Shown: positions 16,717 to 25,431, counted from the first letter of the stretch. The stretch is 64,000 bases of DNA from an uncultured Bacteroidota bacterium (GCA_902523665.1 CABZAD010000001.1:1-64000), one strand, 5' to 3'. Numbers and translations: made by a program. Notes: generated by a model from the letters alone, not told the origin.

Positions 16717-17247
16717 ATGAAAAAATTAATATTTACTTTATCAGCACTTTTATTCTTATCATGTCAACAAACAATGGACTCTGATGTTATCGGTGTTGTA
16801 AAAATGTCTGATGAGAAAACAAACACAATTTTAACGGAATTGAATAATTATTTGTCATATGGAACTGATTCTTACGATGTCGAAATTACTTCTAACTTAA
16901 TTTCAGATGATCTAGCTGGAAATTTTCCTGGCACAGAGCTAAATGCAGAAACTTTTATTGCAACAGCTGAAATTCATAATTCATTATTCGATAATATTGA
17001 AATGTCCTTGCCTGGAGATGATGCAGGTTGGGGTGGACTTCAAACAGTTTACTACGATGGTTTAGGAACTTGGAGCCACTATTGGGGTACTTGGACTGCA
17101 ACTGGTAAATTTACCGGAAATGAAATATCTCAATTTATTCATTTAAACTGGGGATGGAATGATGAGGGAAAAGTAGCTTTTTTTAATGCTCAATTTGATG
17201 CAGGTTTCTTTAGAGACGAGTTAGCAGCTGCAGAAGCGTCTGAATAG
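16717..17247 (+). CDS. NTF2-like lipoprotein
   Basis: A 176-residue predicted lipoprotein, signal ending in LFLSCQ (Cys16). The mature region resembles the neighbouring NTF2-like proteins in order: a start helix, a TFIATAEIHNSLFDNIEMS segment and a W-rich sheet (TWSHYWGTWTATGKFTGNEISQFIHLNWGWNDEGK). Divergence from the neighbours is high, so duplication would be old or the link is at fold level only. The next lipoprotein gene follows after 9 bp, suggesting cotranscription. Function is unknown. Confidence 0.7.
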   Translation: MKKLIFTLSALLFLSCQQTMDSDVIGVVKMSDEKTNTILTELNNYLSYGTDSYDVEITSNLISDDLAGNFPGTELNAETFIATAEIHNSLFDNIEMSLPGDDAGWGGLQTVYYDGLGTWSHYWGTWTATGKFTGNEISQFIHLNWGWNDEGKVAFFNAQFDAGFFRDELAAAEASE

Positions 17248-17256
17248 AATTATAAT

Positions 17257-17769
17257 ATGAAAAAAATATTTTCAATTTTTATAATTTTAATCATATCGAT
17301 ATCCTGCAATACTCCCATCGAATATGAAAAAATTGGAGGTGAATGGTTACGAGAAGGTGCCCGTCTTGGTAAAGGATATATGATTGGAGATCAAAAAGAT
17401 TCTGATTTAGTAAAAAAATTCTTAGATGCATATGAAAATATGGATGCTCAGCTAATGGTTGATCTATCTGCTGACACTGTTAAATTTCATCCTGCTGATA
17501 TAGGTGGAGTCTTTGATGTAGATATGACTAATACTGATTTCATAGTTGAAAGACAATCAGATTGGGATTCAATATCAAGAGATTATATCTTTATTATGCC
17601 AATTAATTTGGAAGATTCAGATGGCAGAATTGTAACTACTGCATTTTCAGAAACTCGCTATATTAAAGATGGTTCAACTGAAACGAATATTTTTTATGAA
17701 AGGTTATCCATAAATGAACAAGATCAAATTGACAGAGTTGTTCAATATAGTAGACCTCCAAACGAGTAA
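17257..17769 (+). CDS. NTF2-like lipoprotein
   Basis: A 170-residue predicted lipoprotein, signal ending in SISCNT (Cys17). The helix KKFLDAYENMDAQLMVDLSADTVKFHPADIGG (about 53-84) and the strands TAFSETRYIKDGSTETNIFYERLSINEQDQIDRVVQYSR fit an NTF2-like barrel. It is the last gene of the lipoprotein group and ends at a bidirectional terminator. No catalytic residues can be assigned. Confidence 0.72.
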   Translation: MKKIFSIFIILIISISCNTPIEYEKIGGEWLREGARLGKGYMIGDQKDSDLVKKFLDAYENMDAQLMVDLSADTVKFHPADIGGVFDVDMTNTDFIVERQSDWDSISRDYIFIMPINLEDSDGRIVTTAFSETRYIKDGSTETNIFYERLSINEQDQIDRVVQYSRPPNE

Positions 17770-17785
17770 TTTATTTAAAGTAATT

Positions 17786-17824
17786 AAAAAACCCACTTAT
17801 TATAAAATTTAGGTGGGTTTTTTT
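17786..17824. terminator. Bidirectional terminator
   Basis: Stem AAAAACCCACTTA (17786-17798) with TAGGTGGGTTTTT (17810-17822), with T runs on both strands. It lies between the convergent lipoprotein and SDR genes, ending at the SDR stop codon. Confidence 0.85.
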
Positions 17825-18608
17825 ATAAAATAGATCCCATACTACCACCATCTACTCTAATAGATGCACCATTTGTTCCAGACGCTAGAGGGCTTGAAAT
17901 GTATAAAATTGTATTAGCAACCTCAGTAACATTCAAAAATCTTGACAGTAAGGAGGAATCTCTAACATCATTAAAAAAATTTTTTTCAACCTGGTCTTTA
18001 GTTTTTTTTTCTCTTAATGCTGTTTCCTCAAGAAATTTTTTTGATCCCTCAGATAGAGTTGAGCCTGGGACTATTGTATTTACTGTAACATTTGTTCCTT
18101 TTGTTAATTTAGCTAAACCACTTGAAAAAACATTTATTGAAGCTTTAGACACACTATAGCTAAGAAGATCACTTGGGACAAGAGTAGCACATTCTGAAGA
18201 AATAAAAATTATTCTACCCCAATCCCTTTTTATCATTTCAGGTAAAAAATGTTTTGAAAGTTGAACACCACTCATCAAATTTACCTTGAAATGATCGTTC
18301 CAATCTTCAATAGTCTCATTATTAAAATCTTTGCCTTTAAATATACCTACATTGTTTACTAAGATATCAATGTCGTTAGGAATATTTTCAATTAAAGTTT
18401 TTACATGCGAATCATTCATAAAGTCAGCTATTAGTCCGCTTGCACCATTATTGTCTAAATCACTTAATGCATCTTGAACACTTTTACTAGTCCTTCCATT
18501 TATTATCACTTTAGCTCCTTCGTCTAGAAAAAGTCTTGCTGTCTCAAAACCAATTCCTTTTGTAGAACCAGATATGAAAACTTTCTTTCCCTCTAAATTT
18601 AAATTCAT
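17823..18608 (-). CDS. SDR family NAD(P)-dependent oxidoreductase
   Basis: A 261-residue classical short-chain dehydrogenase/reductase. The cofactor motif is GSTKGIG (14-20), followed by NNVG (about 86-89), a catalytic serine in IFISSEC, and YSVSK with the Tyr/Lys pair at about 150-154. A C-terminal dimer region ends in NGASIRVDGG. The acidic or basic cofactor preference is not clear. It lies 19 bp downstream of the PhyH-type dioxygenase gene on the same strand, so both may act on one hydroxylated substrate. Confidence 0.92.
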   Translation of the reverse strand: MNLNLEGKKVFISGSTKGIGFETARLFLDEGAKVIINGRTSKSVQDALSDLDNNGASGLIADFMNDSHVKTLIENIPNDIDILVNNVGIFKGKDFNNETIEDWNDHFKVNLMSGVQLSKHFLPEMIKRDWGRIIFISSECATLVPSDLLSYSVSKASINVFSSGLAKLTKGTNVTVNTIVPGSTLSEGSKKFLEETALREKKTKDQVEKNFFNDVRDSSLLSRFLNVTEVANTILYISSPLASGTNGASIRVDGGSMGSIL

Positions 18609-18627
18609 TATTTATTATTGATTGAGC

Positions 18628-19578
18628 TTACCACTTTTCTAAACCTAGTATTTTTTCTCCAAGTTTTGAAAGCTTAGCTGTCCCGTACTTTTCTTGTTCC
18701 CAATTTCTCGGATCCCCAGGAAAAGCATAACCTTCTGGAGCTATTCTATTTTTCCATGAATTAATCCTCCAATTTACTAAGTCAGTATCATCCTCCTGCG
18801 CTGGCATCATTGATATATATTGAGCAATTCTTACTTTATCTTTAGAATTATTGGGTCTAATACCATGTGGCAGGGTACTATTAAAAATTAAAAGATCTCC
18901 AGCTTCTAGTGAAACTTTAACTATTTCATCTTCTAAACCGGAAATATCAGGTTGAAACTTATTTCTATCATCAGGTTGAGACAATTTCCATGTATCATAA
19001 TTTTTATATAGCCAAGGGATACATTGGAAGCCCCCCATCTCCATGTCAGTTTGATCTGCCAAAGCTAATACTCCTTGAACATTTTGAGGTTTTGTATCAG
19101 GATCATAGTCCCAGTGAATGAAACCCTTATATTCAAAACCAGGTCTGATAGGAAAATTTAAATTAGCTCTGTCGATTGTTGTCCAGAGCTTATCTGTTCC
19201 CCATACATCCACAAAAGAGTTGTAAACTCTCTCAGTTTGTCTATTATCCCACAAGAATTGATTGTTGTATACCTCAACCATTCCAGTTCCAGCTAATTCC
19301 TTCATTTCAATTTCAGCTCTAGCTTCAGCATACCATGTTGATGGGTCATTTGGATCCTTATCATCAAATTCCCAAATAAATTCAGCAGTTTTCATTGCTT
19401 GCTTTCTTGAAACTGCATTCTTAATAACTACATAACCATTCTCTATCCAAAAGTTCCACTGATCTATAGTTAAAACTCTTAAAGTATCACTTGATGCAGA
19501 ATTTCTTAATTTTTGTATGCTACTTTTAGCTGTTGATGGATTCCCTGGAATTTCCTTATGCTTATTATCAAGTATCAT
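18628..19578 (-). CDS. Phytanoyl-CoA dioxygenase (PhyH) family protein
   Basis: A 316-residue Fe(II)/2-oxoglutarate-dependent oxygenase. The metal triad is suggested by the HxD of FIHWDYDPDT and the distal histidine of FNSTLPHGIRPNN; Arg in DKVRIAQY is placed to bind 2-oxoglutarate. The double-stranded beta-helix core is at about 90-260. Family members hydroxylate fatty acyl groups, betaines, nucleosides or natural products, so the substrate is open. It is probably the first gene of a two-gene operon with the SDR and is divergent from the GH109-like operon. Confidence 0.87.
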   Translation of the reverse strand: MILDNKHKEIPGNPSTAKSSIQKLRNSASSDTLRVLTIDQWNFWIENGYVVIKNAVSRKQAMKTAEFIWEFDDKDPNDPSTWYAEARAEIEMKELAGTGMVEVYNNQFLWDNRQTERVYNSFVDVWGTDKLWTTIDRANLNFPIRPGFEYKGFIHWDYDPDTKPQNVQGVLALADQTDMEMGGFQCIPWLYKNYDTWKLSQPDDRNKFQPDISGLEDEIVKVSLEAGDLLIFNSTLPHGIRPNNSKDKVRIAQYISMMPAQEDDTDLVNWRINSWKNRIAPEGYAFPGDPRNWEQEKYGTAKLSKLGEKILGLEKW

Positions 19579-19631
19579 GATTTATACACATACATTTAAT
19601 TCTTCTAAAGATAAAAAAATCATGTAAATTA

Positions 19632-21032
19632 ATGGTCAAATTATCATCTATGAAAAACTTTGATAGAAGAAAATTTATTAAAACAACATCACTTTCAGCA
19701 GCATTTGCTTCTACTACAAATATGTTCTCTAAAGAACAAAGACCATCCTATCAAAAATATATGGGAGACTTTGCAGCACCTAAACTTGACAAAATCAAAA
19801 TAGCCTTTATTGGTGTTGGTTACAGAGGGCAAGGGCATATTAAAAGATTTGGCTCCTTTCCAAATACTCAAATAGTAGCCGTGAGTGATCTCCATGAAAC
19901 TAATATATCAAAGAGTCTATCCATAATTGATAATCTAAAAACATCAAAGTCGCATAATAATCCAAAAACTTACTATGGCAATAAAGATAAATGGAGATTA
20001 ATGCTAAAAGAGACTGATGCAGATATGGTTGTAATATCAACTGATTGGAATACACATGGAATTATGGCTATTGAAACAATGAAAAATAATATGCATGCAT
20101 TTGTTGAAGTTCCATTAGCTAATACAATTAAAGAACTTTGGGAGATTGTGAATACATCTGAAAAATTTCAAAAACATTGCATGATGATGGAAAATGTTAA
20201 TTATGGTAGGGAAGAGTTGATGTTTTTAAATATATGTAGAAAAGGATTATTAGGTGAATTATACCACGGAGAAGCAGCTTATATTCATGATTTAAGATGG
20301 CAGATGTATGAGGAAGAAATAGGAACAGGGTCATGGAGAACATTACAATATGAAAAGAAAAAAGGAAACCTTTATCCAACCCATGGGTTAGGTCCCGTCT
20401 CACAATACATGAATCTTCTAAGAACAGAAGATACTTTTAAATCATTGATATCATTTTCATCTCCAGCTTTAGGTAGAAAAAAATTTGCAAGAGAAAATTT
20501 TAATGAAAGTCATAAATGGAATAAATTAAATTTTCAAAATGGTGACATCAATACATCAGTTATTAAAACTTACTTAGGAAGAACGATTATGGTTCAATGG
20601 GATGAAACAAGTCCTAGGCCTTACACTAGATTAAACTTAATTCAGGGAACAAGGGGAATTTTAGCTGGAGGTCCAACTAGAGCTGCTTTTGAAAATGGAT
20701 TTGAGGGCTATACTAAAGATGCAGAAAAATGGATTATTGGTGAAGGTATTGATGCTCTTTATGAAAAATATGATCATCCGATGTATAAACGACTCAATAA
20801 AATTACTCAAGACTCAGGTCATGGAGGAATGGATGGAATGATGGTATATAGAATAATAGAATGTTTGAGGAAAGGTGAGCCTCTTGATCAGAATGTTTAT
20901 GAGGGATGTGCATGGAGTTCATTGATAGAACTAACCTCTGATTCTGTTAATAATAATGGTCAACCTCAAGACTTTCCTGATTTTACAAGAGGAAATTGGA
21001 TAAATACAAAAACTTTTGATATAATCCCTTAA
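19632..21032 (+). CDS. Tat-exported GH109-like Gfo/Idh/MocA protein
   Basis: A 466-residue protein with a twin-arginine signal (FDRRKFIKTTSLSAAFAS). The start may instead be the Met at residue 7. The NAD motif is IGVGYRGQGHIKRF (about 60-73), and EVPLANT replaces the usual EKP block. Downstream blocks AAYIHDLRW, YPTHGLGPVSQ, SPRPYTR and HGGMDGMMVYR, then PLDQNVYEGCAWSS, follow the pattern of glycoside hydrolase family 109, whose members cleave alpha-N-acetylgalactosamine by an NAD-dependent mechanism. Activity on GalNAc is inference. The next gene, a sugar kinase, starts on its stop codon. Confidence 0.78.
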   Translation: MVKLSSMKNFDRRKFIKTTSLSAAFASTTNMFSKEQRPSYQKYMGDFAAPKLDKIKIAFIGVGYRGQGHIKRFGSFPNTQIVAVSDLHETNISKSLSIIDNLKTSKSHNNPKTYYGNKDKWRLMLKETDADMVVISTDWNTHGIMAIETMKNNMHAFVEVPLANTIKELWEIVNTSEKFQKHCMMMENVNYGREELMFLNICRKGLLGELYHGEAAYIHDLRWQMYEEEIGTGSWRTLQYEKKKGNLYPTHGLGPVSQYMNLLRTEDTFKSLISFSSPALGRKKFARENFNESHKWNKLNFQNGDINTSVIKTYLGRTIMVQWDETSPRPYTRLNLIQGTRGILAGGPTRAAFENGFEGYTKDAEKWIIGEGIDALYEKYDHPMYKRLNKITQDSGHGGMDGMMVYRIIECLRKGEPLDQNVYEGCAWSSLIELTSDSVNNNGQPQDFPDFTRGNWINTKTFDIIP

Positions 21033-22111
21033 TGCAAAACAAAATAATTTCAAAGGCACCCGGAAGGGTTTGTCTATTTGGAGATCATCAAGATTACTTA
21101 GGACTTCCTATAATTGCTACTACAATAGATAAGGAAATTACTATTAATGCAATAAAAAATAATACTGAAAAGTTTAAAATCTTTAAAAAAGATCTAAACA
21201 TACATGATAGTATTGATATTAATCAAAATATAGACTCTGATGAAAAGGATTTTTTAAAAATAGCACTGAAAGTTTTAAAAAAATATAATTGTATACCAAA
21301 TGAAGGTTATGACATAGAAATAAAAAGTGAAATACCAATAAATTCTGGTTTATCAAGTTCATCAGCATTGATTGTAGCCTGGGTAAACTTTCTCTTAACT
21401 ACATTTTCTGATATATCAATATCTTCTAGACTTCTTGCAGATTTGTCATATGAAATAGAGGTTACAGAAATGAATGGTTCAGGTGGTAAAATGGATCAGT
21501 ATACGATTGCTAATGGAAAAACAATTTACTTAGATACTAAATCAAACGAGATAGAATCTTTTGACTGCAATCTATGTGATATGATAATTGGAGTTTCAAA
21601 CAAACCAAAGGATACTCAAGGTTTATTAAAGAAATTAAAAGAGAATGCTCTTAAGTCAATTGAAATTGTTAAAGATAAGGAGACTAACTTCAATTTATAT
21701 GACGAAGAAAATATTAATAATATTTCATATTTAGACTACTTAGATGATTATTTAAAACCCTATTTTACAGCTGCAGTTGGTAATTACAAAATTACGATGG
21801 ATGCAAAAAAGGAATTTTCAAGATCTAATTTAAACATTAATAAGATTTCTGATTTAATGAACTTACATCATAATTACTTAAATGAAGATCTAAAAATTAC
21901 AACACCTGAAATAGATAAGATGATAGATGTATCATTTGAAAATGGTGCAATTGCCTCTAAAATTGTCGGATCTGGAGGAGGTGGTTCAATAGTTTCTCTT
22001 TCAACTAACTCAAATACATCAAAAAAAATAGTATCTAAATTAAAAAGTATAGGAGTTAAAGATGCATTTATTGCCAGAAAAGGTAGTGGTCCAAGTATTT
22101 ACTATGAATAA
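21032..22111 (+). CDS. GHMP family sugar kinase (galactokinase-like)
   Basis: A 359-residue cytoplasmic kinase. The three GHMP motifs are present: PGRVCLFGDHQDYLGLP at about 10-26 (sugar-binding, galactokinase-type), NSGLSSSSALIVAW near 105-118 (phosphate loop) and KIVGSGGGGSIVSL near 311-324. GGKMDQY contains the likely catalytic aspartate. The substrate is unknown; 1-phosphorylation of galactose, GalNAc or a similar hexose fits the family and the GH109-like neighbour. The start shares one base with the upstream stop, and the downstream nucleotidyltransferase overlaps by 8 nt. Confidence 0.85.
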   Translation: MQNKIISKAPGRVCLFGDHQDYLGLPIIATTIDKEITINAIKNNTEKFKIFKKDLNIHDSIDINQNIDSDEKDFLKIALKVLKKYNCIPNEGYDIEIKSEIPINSGLSSSSALIVAWVNFLLTTFSDISISSRLLADLSYEIEVTEMNGSGGKMDQYTIANGKTIYLDTKSNEIESFDCNLCDMIIGVSNKPKDTQGLLKKLKENALKSIEIVKDKETNFNLYDEENINNISYLDYLDDYLKPYFTAAVGNYKITMDAKKEFSRSNLNINKISDLMNLHHNYLNEDLKITTPEIDKMIDVSFENGAIASKIVGSGGGGSIVSLSTNSNTSKKIVSKLKSIGVKDAFIARKGSGPSIYYE

Positions 22112-22925
22112 AATTCCAATGATAATAATGGCTGCAGGTGTATCATCCAGGATGAAGGATTCAACCGTGCCTAAAGAAATTTCTCAAAATTTAATTAATC
22201 AGTCTAATCAAAGAGTAAAAGGTTTTATTCAAGCAGGAGAAGGAAATGAACCAATTATTTTTTATATAATAAAAAATTGTATAAGTGCAGGAGTAAAGAA
22301 CTTCTACATTATTTTATCCAATAATTCTGATGAATTTCAGGACTATCTAAAAAAAATAGAGATTAAATTATCAATTAAAATAAAGTTTGGATTTCAAGAC
22401 TTTTATGGAAAATTAAAACCAATGGGCACAGCCGATGCTATATTTCAACTAATCAATCAGTATAAGAAACTAAGGAACAAAAGATTTTTGGTATGTAACT
22501 CCGATAATTTATATTCCTCACACGCTATTAAGTTATTATTGGCTGAAACTAAATACAACTCAATGATTGCATACAACTTTGATTGTTTAAAATTTTCAGA
22601 AGAAAGACTAGCCACATTCTCTATTTTAAAAATCAAAGGAAAATTTTTGGAAAGAATCATTGAGAAACCAGATATGAAAATAATAAAAAGCAATTCTAAA
22701 AAATTTGTCAGTATGAATATTTTTTCCTTTAAAGGAGAAATGATTTATGAATATTTAAAACACTGCCCAATCAGCAAAGAAAGAGGAGAAAAAGAGATTG
22801 CAACAGCTTTACAAAACATGATATTGGATAATAAAAGATCAATGATTGTTTTTCATTTGTGTGAACATGTTCCTGACTTAACATTTAAAGAAGACATTGA
22901 TAAAATCAGCAAATTTTTAAATTAA
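22104..22925 (+). CDS. Sugar-phosphate nucleotidyltransferase family protein
   Basis: A 273-residue protein of the nucleotidyl transferase fold. The start at 22104 (MNKIPMIIMAAG) is preferred over an upstream in-frame ATG because the family begins directly with this strand. Motifs are IIMAAGVSSRM (nucleotide binding), PMGTADAIFQ and VCNSDNLYSS (metal-binding aspartate). It probably activates the sugar-1-phosphate made by the kinase to an NDP-sugar; base and sugar are unknown. It is last in the three-gene operon. Confidence 0.82.
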   Translation: MNKIPMIIMAAGVSSRMKDSTVPKEISQNLINQSNQRVKGFIQAGEGNEPIIFYIIKNCISAGVKNFYIILSNNSDEFQDYLKKIEIKLSIKIKFGFQDFYGKLKPMGTADAIFQLINQYKKLRNKRFLVCNSDNLYSSHAIKLLLAETKYNSMIAYNFDCLKFSEERLATFSILKIKGKFLERIIEKPDMKIIKSNSKKFVSMNIFSFKGEMIYEYLKHCPISKERGEKEIATALQNMILDNKRSMIVFHLCEHVPDLTFKEDIDKISKFLN

Positions 22926-22964
22926 TATTAACTTTCCTCATTAACATAACAATTTACTTAATAT

Positions 22965-22972
22965 TATATTTG
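22965..22972 (+). promoter_or_regulatory. Bacteroidota-type -7 promoter element for msrA
   Basis: TATATTTG fits TAnnTTTG and lies 13 bp before the msrA start codon. No convincing -33 element was found. Confidence 0.4.
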
Positions 22973-22985
22973 TTTAAATTAATTT

Positions 22986-23645
22986 ATGAAAAAGCTTTTT
23001 TCAACTCTTTTAATATTTTGTTTATCGTGTGATATCAGCTCTTCTAAACCAGTTGATAATATTAATCCAGTTCATTCTGTAGATAAACAAAAGTTTGATA
23101 ATATGAGCAAAGCATATTTTGCATCCGGATGTTTTTGGTGTGTTGAAACCATCTATGAGAGTCTGGATGGTGTAGTAGAAGTTTTTTCAGGATATGCAGG
23201 TGGAGCAACTATTAATCCTAATTATTATCAAGTTATGTCAGGCAAAACAGGCCATGCGGAAGCTATTGAAATTATATATGACAGTAGCAAAGTTTCTTTT
23301 GATACTCTTTTGAAGGTTTTCTTTGACTCACATAATCCTACAACCCCTAACAGACAAGGACCTGATTACGGCACTCAGTATAGATCTATTGCTTTTTATA
23401 ATAATCTAGATGAAAAAAAGAAAATTAATAATTATATAAGTTTACTTTCAACAAATTCAATATTTGGTAAAGAAATCATAACAGAGGTAAAAAAAATTGA
23501 TAAGTTCTATTATGCTGAGGAATATCATCAGGATTATGAGAAGAAAAATCCATACAACTCATATATACAATATGTTTCCATCCCAAGATTTAATAGATTT
23601 AAGCAAAAAGCATCCAATTACATTAAAATCAAAGATGTTCACTAA
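22986..23645 (+). CDS. msrA: Peptide-methionine (S)-S-oxide reductase MsrA, exported
   Basis: Repairs methionine S-sulfoxide in proteins. The 219 residues start with a lipoprotein-like signal (LLIFCLSCDI, Cys15). The catalytic motif GCFWCVE has its nucleophile at Cys49. FSGYAGGATINPNYYQV, GHAEAIEI, DPTTPNRQGPDYGTQYRS-like sequence and YHQDYEKKNP complete the family set. No fused MsrB domain is present. The signal suggests action in the envelope, with the Cu/Zn SOD. Confidence 0.93.
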   Translation: MKKLFSTLLIFCLSCDISSSKPVDNINPVHSVDKQKFDNMSKAYFASGCFWCVETIYESLDGVVEVFSGYAGGATINPNYYQVMSGKTGHAEAIEIIYDSSKVSFDTLLKVFFDSHNPTTPNRQGPDYGTQYRSIAFYNNLDEKKKINNYISLLSTNSIFGKEIITEVKKIDKFYYAEEYHQDYEKKNPYNSYIQYVSIPRFNRFKQKASNYIKIKDVH

Positions 23646-23666
23646 ATGTTTATTACTTTAAATTTT

Positions 23667-23849
23667 ATGGCTAAAATTCAAGACATTTACGGAAAAGAAT
23701 ATACAATACCTGATTTAAATAATTTTATGGCTCATATTAACAAGTTTCATACTGTAAACGGAAGACCGGATAATAGTATTCACGAAGAAAATGGCTATTA
23801 TTTTAAAATTGATGATAGTTTCTACAAGATTTTAATAAATCTTAAATAA
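23667..23849 (+). CDS. Small hypothetical protein
   Basis: I do not recognise the family. From the ATG at 23667 it has 60 residues (MAKIQDIYGKEYTIPD...); an in-frame ATG at 23646, immediately after the msrA stop, would add seven hydrophobic residues. It is soluble and mixed-charge, with a central HINKFHTVNGRP segment and a hydrophobic tail SFYKILINLK. It lies between msrA and a lipoprotein gene in the same direction and is probably cotranscribed. No function can be proposed. Confidence 0.6.
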   Translation: MAKIQDIYGKEYTIPDLNNFMAHINKFHTVNGRPDNSIHEENGYYFKIDDSFYKILINLK

Positions 23850-23867
23850 ATTTGTCATCTATCCATT

Positions 23868-24245
23868 ATGAGAACATATTATATATTATTTTTTCTTCTT
23901 TTTTCATGTTCACAAGTATTATATAATCATGACGACGCTATGTCAATGTTAATATCAAAAGCAATGGTAATTGAAAGATTTGGTGAACCAACCCAAATTA
24001 TCTCCCAAGATAATTATACCGAATATTATTATGATTTTGGTGTTTTTGAAGAAAGATCACAAAATTTTGATCAAAAAATATCAACCGTTAGTAATTATGA
24101 AGGTCCCTATACAACCCCTAATTGGGAATTAGAAACACAATATAGACTGACTAGGACAAAAAAATATTTAAAATTTAGACTTAATGGAGATAAAGTAATT
24201 TATTGGGAAAGTCAGGGAGTCAAATTTCCTGTCAAAAAAAACTAA
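23868..24245 (+). CDS. Small lipoprotein of unknown function (BamE/SmpA-like outline)
   Basis: A 125-residue predicted lipoprotein, signal ending in LFSCSQ (Cys14). The segment MSMLISKAMVIERFGEPTQIISQDNYTEYYYDFG recalls the BamE/SmpA pattern, in which a helix and 'xxxFGxPxxx' turn are followed by a strand with an aromatic-rich end. The resemblance is weak and only visual. The C-terminal part is basic and beta-rich (KYLKFRLNGDKVIYWESQG). It follows the small hypothetical gene by 18 bp. Confidence 0.65.
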   Translation: MRTYYILFFLLFSCSQVLYNHDDAMSMLISKAMVIERFGEPTQIISQDNYTEYYYDFGVFEERSQNFDQKISTVSNYEGPYTTPNWELETQYRLTRTKKYLKFRLNGDKVIYWESQGVKFPVKKN

Positions 24246-24259
24246 TTTTAAAACATTAG

Positions 24260-25018
24260 ATGTCAATAAATTTTTTTAAAAAGGATGATCAAGCTAATGG
24301 GAATTTTAATAATGGTGAAATTCTTGAAAAAAAACCAATTGGTTTTCCACAAGATGGTGGAAAGTTAAAACCCTATTCAAATTTATTTTATTGGGCACAT
24401 GCATGGGCGTTAGACAAGGATAGTGAAATTGGACTTCACCCTCACAGAGGATTTGAAATATGTAGCTTTGTTTTAGAAGGAGAGATAGAACATTATGATA
24501 CTTTACTTGATAAATGGATCACATTAAATAAAGGAGATGTTCAAATTATAAAAGCTGGTAAGGGTATATCTCACTCTGAGAAACTAAAGAAAGGCTCAGA
24601 GATTTTTCAAATTTGGTTTGATCCAAATATTCAAGAATCACTTTATATAGATGCAAGCTATAGTGATTTTAAATCAAAAGATTTTAAAATTAAAATTCAA
24701 AATAACATAAAATCAAAAATTGTTTTATCAAATGAAAACCAACTATCCCTTCAATCAAAAGGTTTAGAAATCTATGAACATAAATTTAATAACGGAAAAC
24801 ACTCCTACAAAATAAAGGATAAATGTTATCACTCATTTTTTATTTTAAATGGCACACTTGAGATTAATAATCAACAATTTAGTCAAGGTGATTTTTTAAT
24901 AATAGATAACGAAAATAATTTAGAATTAGTTACTAAAAATAATACTAAGGTTTTTGAGATAGTATCACTAATAAGCCCACCTTATAAAACCTATGCTGAA
25001 ATTCATAAAATTAATTAA
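24260..25018 (+). CDS. Pirin family protein
   Basis: A 252-residue bicupin. The N-terminal cupin has the metal motif HPHRGFEICSFVLEGEIEH, with a third ligand region in GKGISHSEK and the IFQIWFDP strand. The C-terminal cupin (about 165-245, HSFFILNGTLEINNQQFSQGDFLIID) lacks the histidines, as usual. Family members act as quercetinases or redox-linked regulators; which applies here is not known. A terminator-like hairpin follows. Confidence 0.9.
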   Translation: MSINFFKKDDQANGNFNNGEILEKKPIGFPQDGGKLKPYSNLFYWAHAWALDKDSEIGLHPHRGFEICSFVLEGEIEHYDTLLDKWITLNKGDVQIIKAGKGISHSEKLKKGSEIFQIWFDPNIQESLYIDASYSDFKSKDFKIKIQNNIKSKIVLSNENQLSLQSKGLEIYEHKFNNGKHSYKIKDKCYHSFFILNGTLEINNQQFSQGDFLIIDNENNLELVTKNNTKVFEIVSLISPPYKTYAEIHKIN

Positions 25019-25042
25019 CAATAATTTAAAGTTATAAAATCC

Positions 25043-25074
25043 GAAAGCCCGACTCACGAATGAACCGGGCTTTC
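25043..25074 (+). terminator. Probable terminator after the pirin gene
   Basis: A perfect 9-bp stem GAAAGCCCG (25043-25051) with CGGGCTTTC (25066-25074) and a 14-nt loop. There is no long T run, so strength is uncertain. Confidence 0.65.
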
Positions 25075-25154
25075 TAATTCTCTTTAAATGATTCTTAAAT
25101 TTCTTTAAGTCCTAGATAATCTATCTAATCATCACTTAAAATTTCACAAGTTAT

Positions 25155-25215
25155 ATCTCAGCTTTCGCTTCGAGGTGCATGATGATTTTTCTGCACTTTG
25201 ACTCGATCTTTTTTT
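25155..25215 (+). ncRNA. Hairpin element 1 of a tandem homologous pair
   Basis: This element starts ATCTCAGCTT. It folds as CGAGGTGCA (25171-25179) with TGCACTTTG (25192-25200), a 9-bp stem with wobbles, around a loop containing GATTTTTC. ATCTTTTTTT follows. A second copy with different stem sequence but the same ATCTnAGCTT head, GATTTTTC core and ATCTTTT tail lies about 130 bp downstream. It could be a small RNA with its own terminator. The 413-bp region 25019-25431 holds no other gene that I can see. Confidence 0.4.
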
Positions 25216-25278
25216 CTTTAAACACTATTGGGTTTCCAAATTTCAGTTAATCTTACTGGTTTTTTATGTTTAAAGTTT

Positions 25279-25349
25279 GATAAGCTACATCTAAGCTTGC
25301 ACTTTGAACATCATGGCGGATTTTTCCATGATTTTTGCTTATCTTTTAT
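25279..25349 (+). ncRNA. Hairpin element 2 of a tandem homologous pair
   Basis: The second copy starts ATCTAAGCTT at 25289. The inner stem ATCATGG/CCATGAT encloses CGGATTTTT, and an outer stem GATAAGC (25279-25285) pairs with GCTTATC (25337-25343), followed by TTTTAT. The stems differ from copy 1 yet both pair, which indicates compensatory change. I know no matching RNA family. Confidence 0.4.
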
Positions 25350-25431
25350 AAATGTAATAATCTAAATAGAAAAAACAAATATAAAATTTAAATTGTTAAT
25401 AACTTTTGGTAAAGCATTAAATTACAATAAC

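Noticed and set aside
25155..25349. Integron attC-like sites
   Set aside because: The hairpins lack RYYYAAC/GTTRRRY ends and there is no integrase or cassette array nearby.
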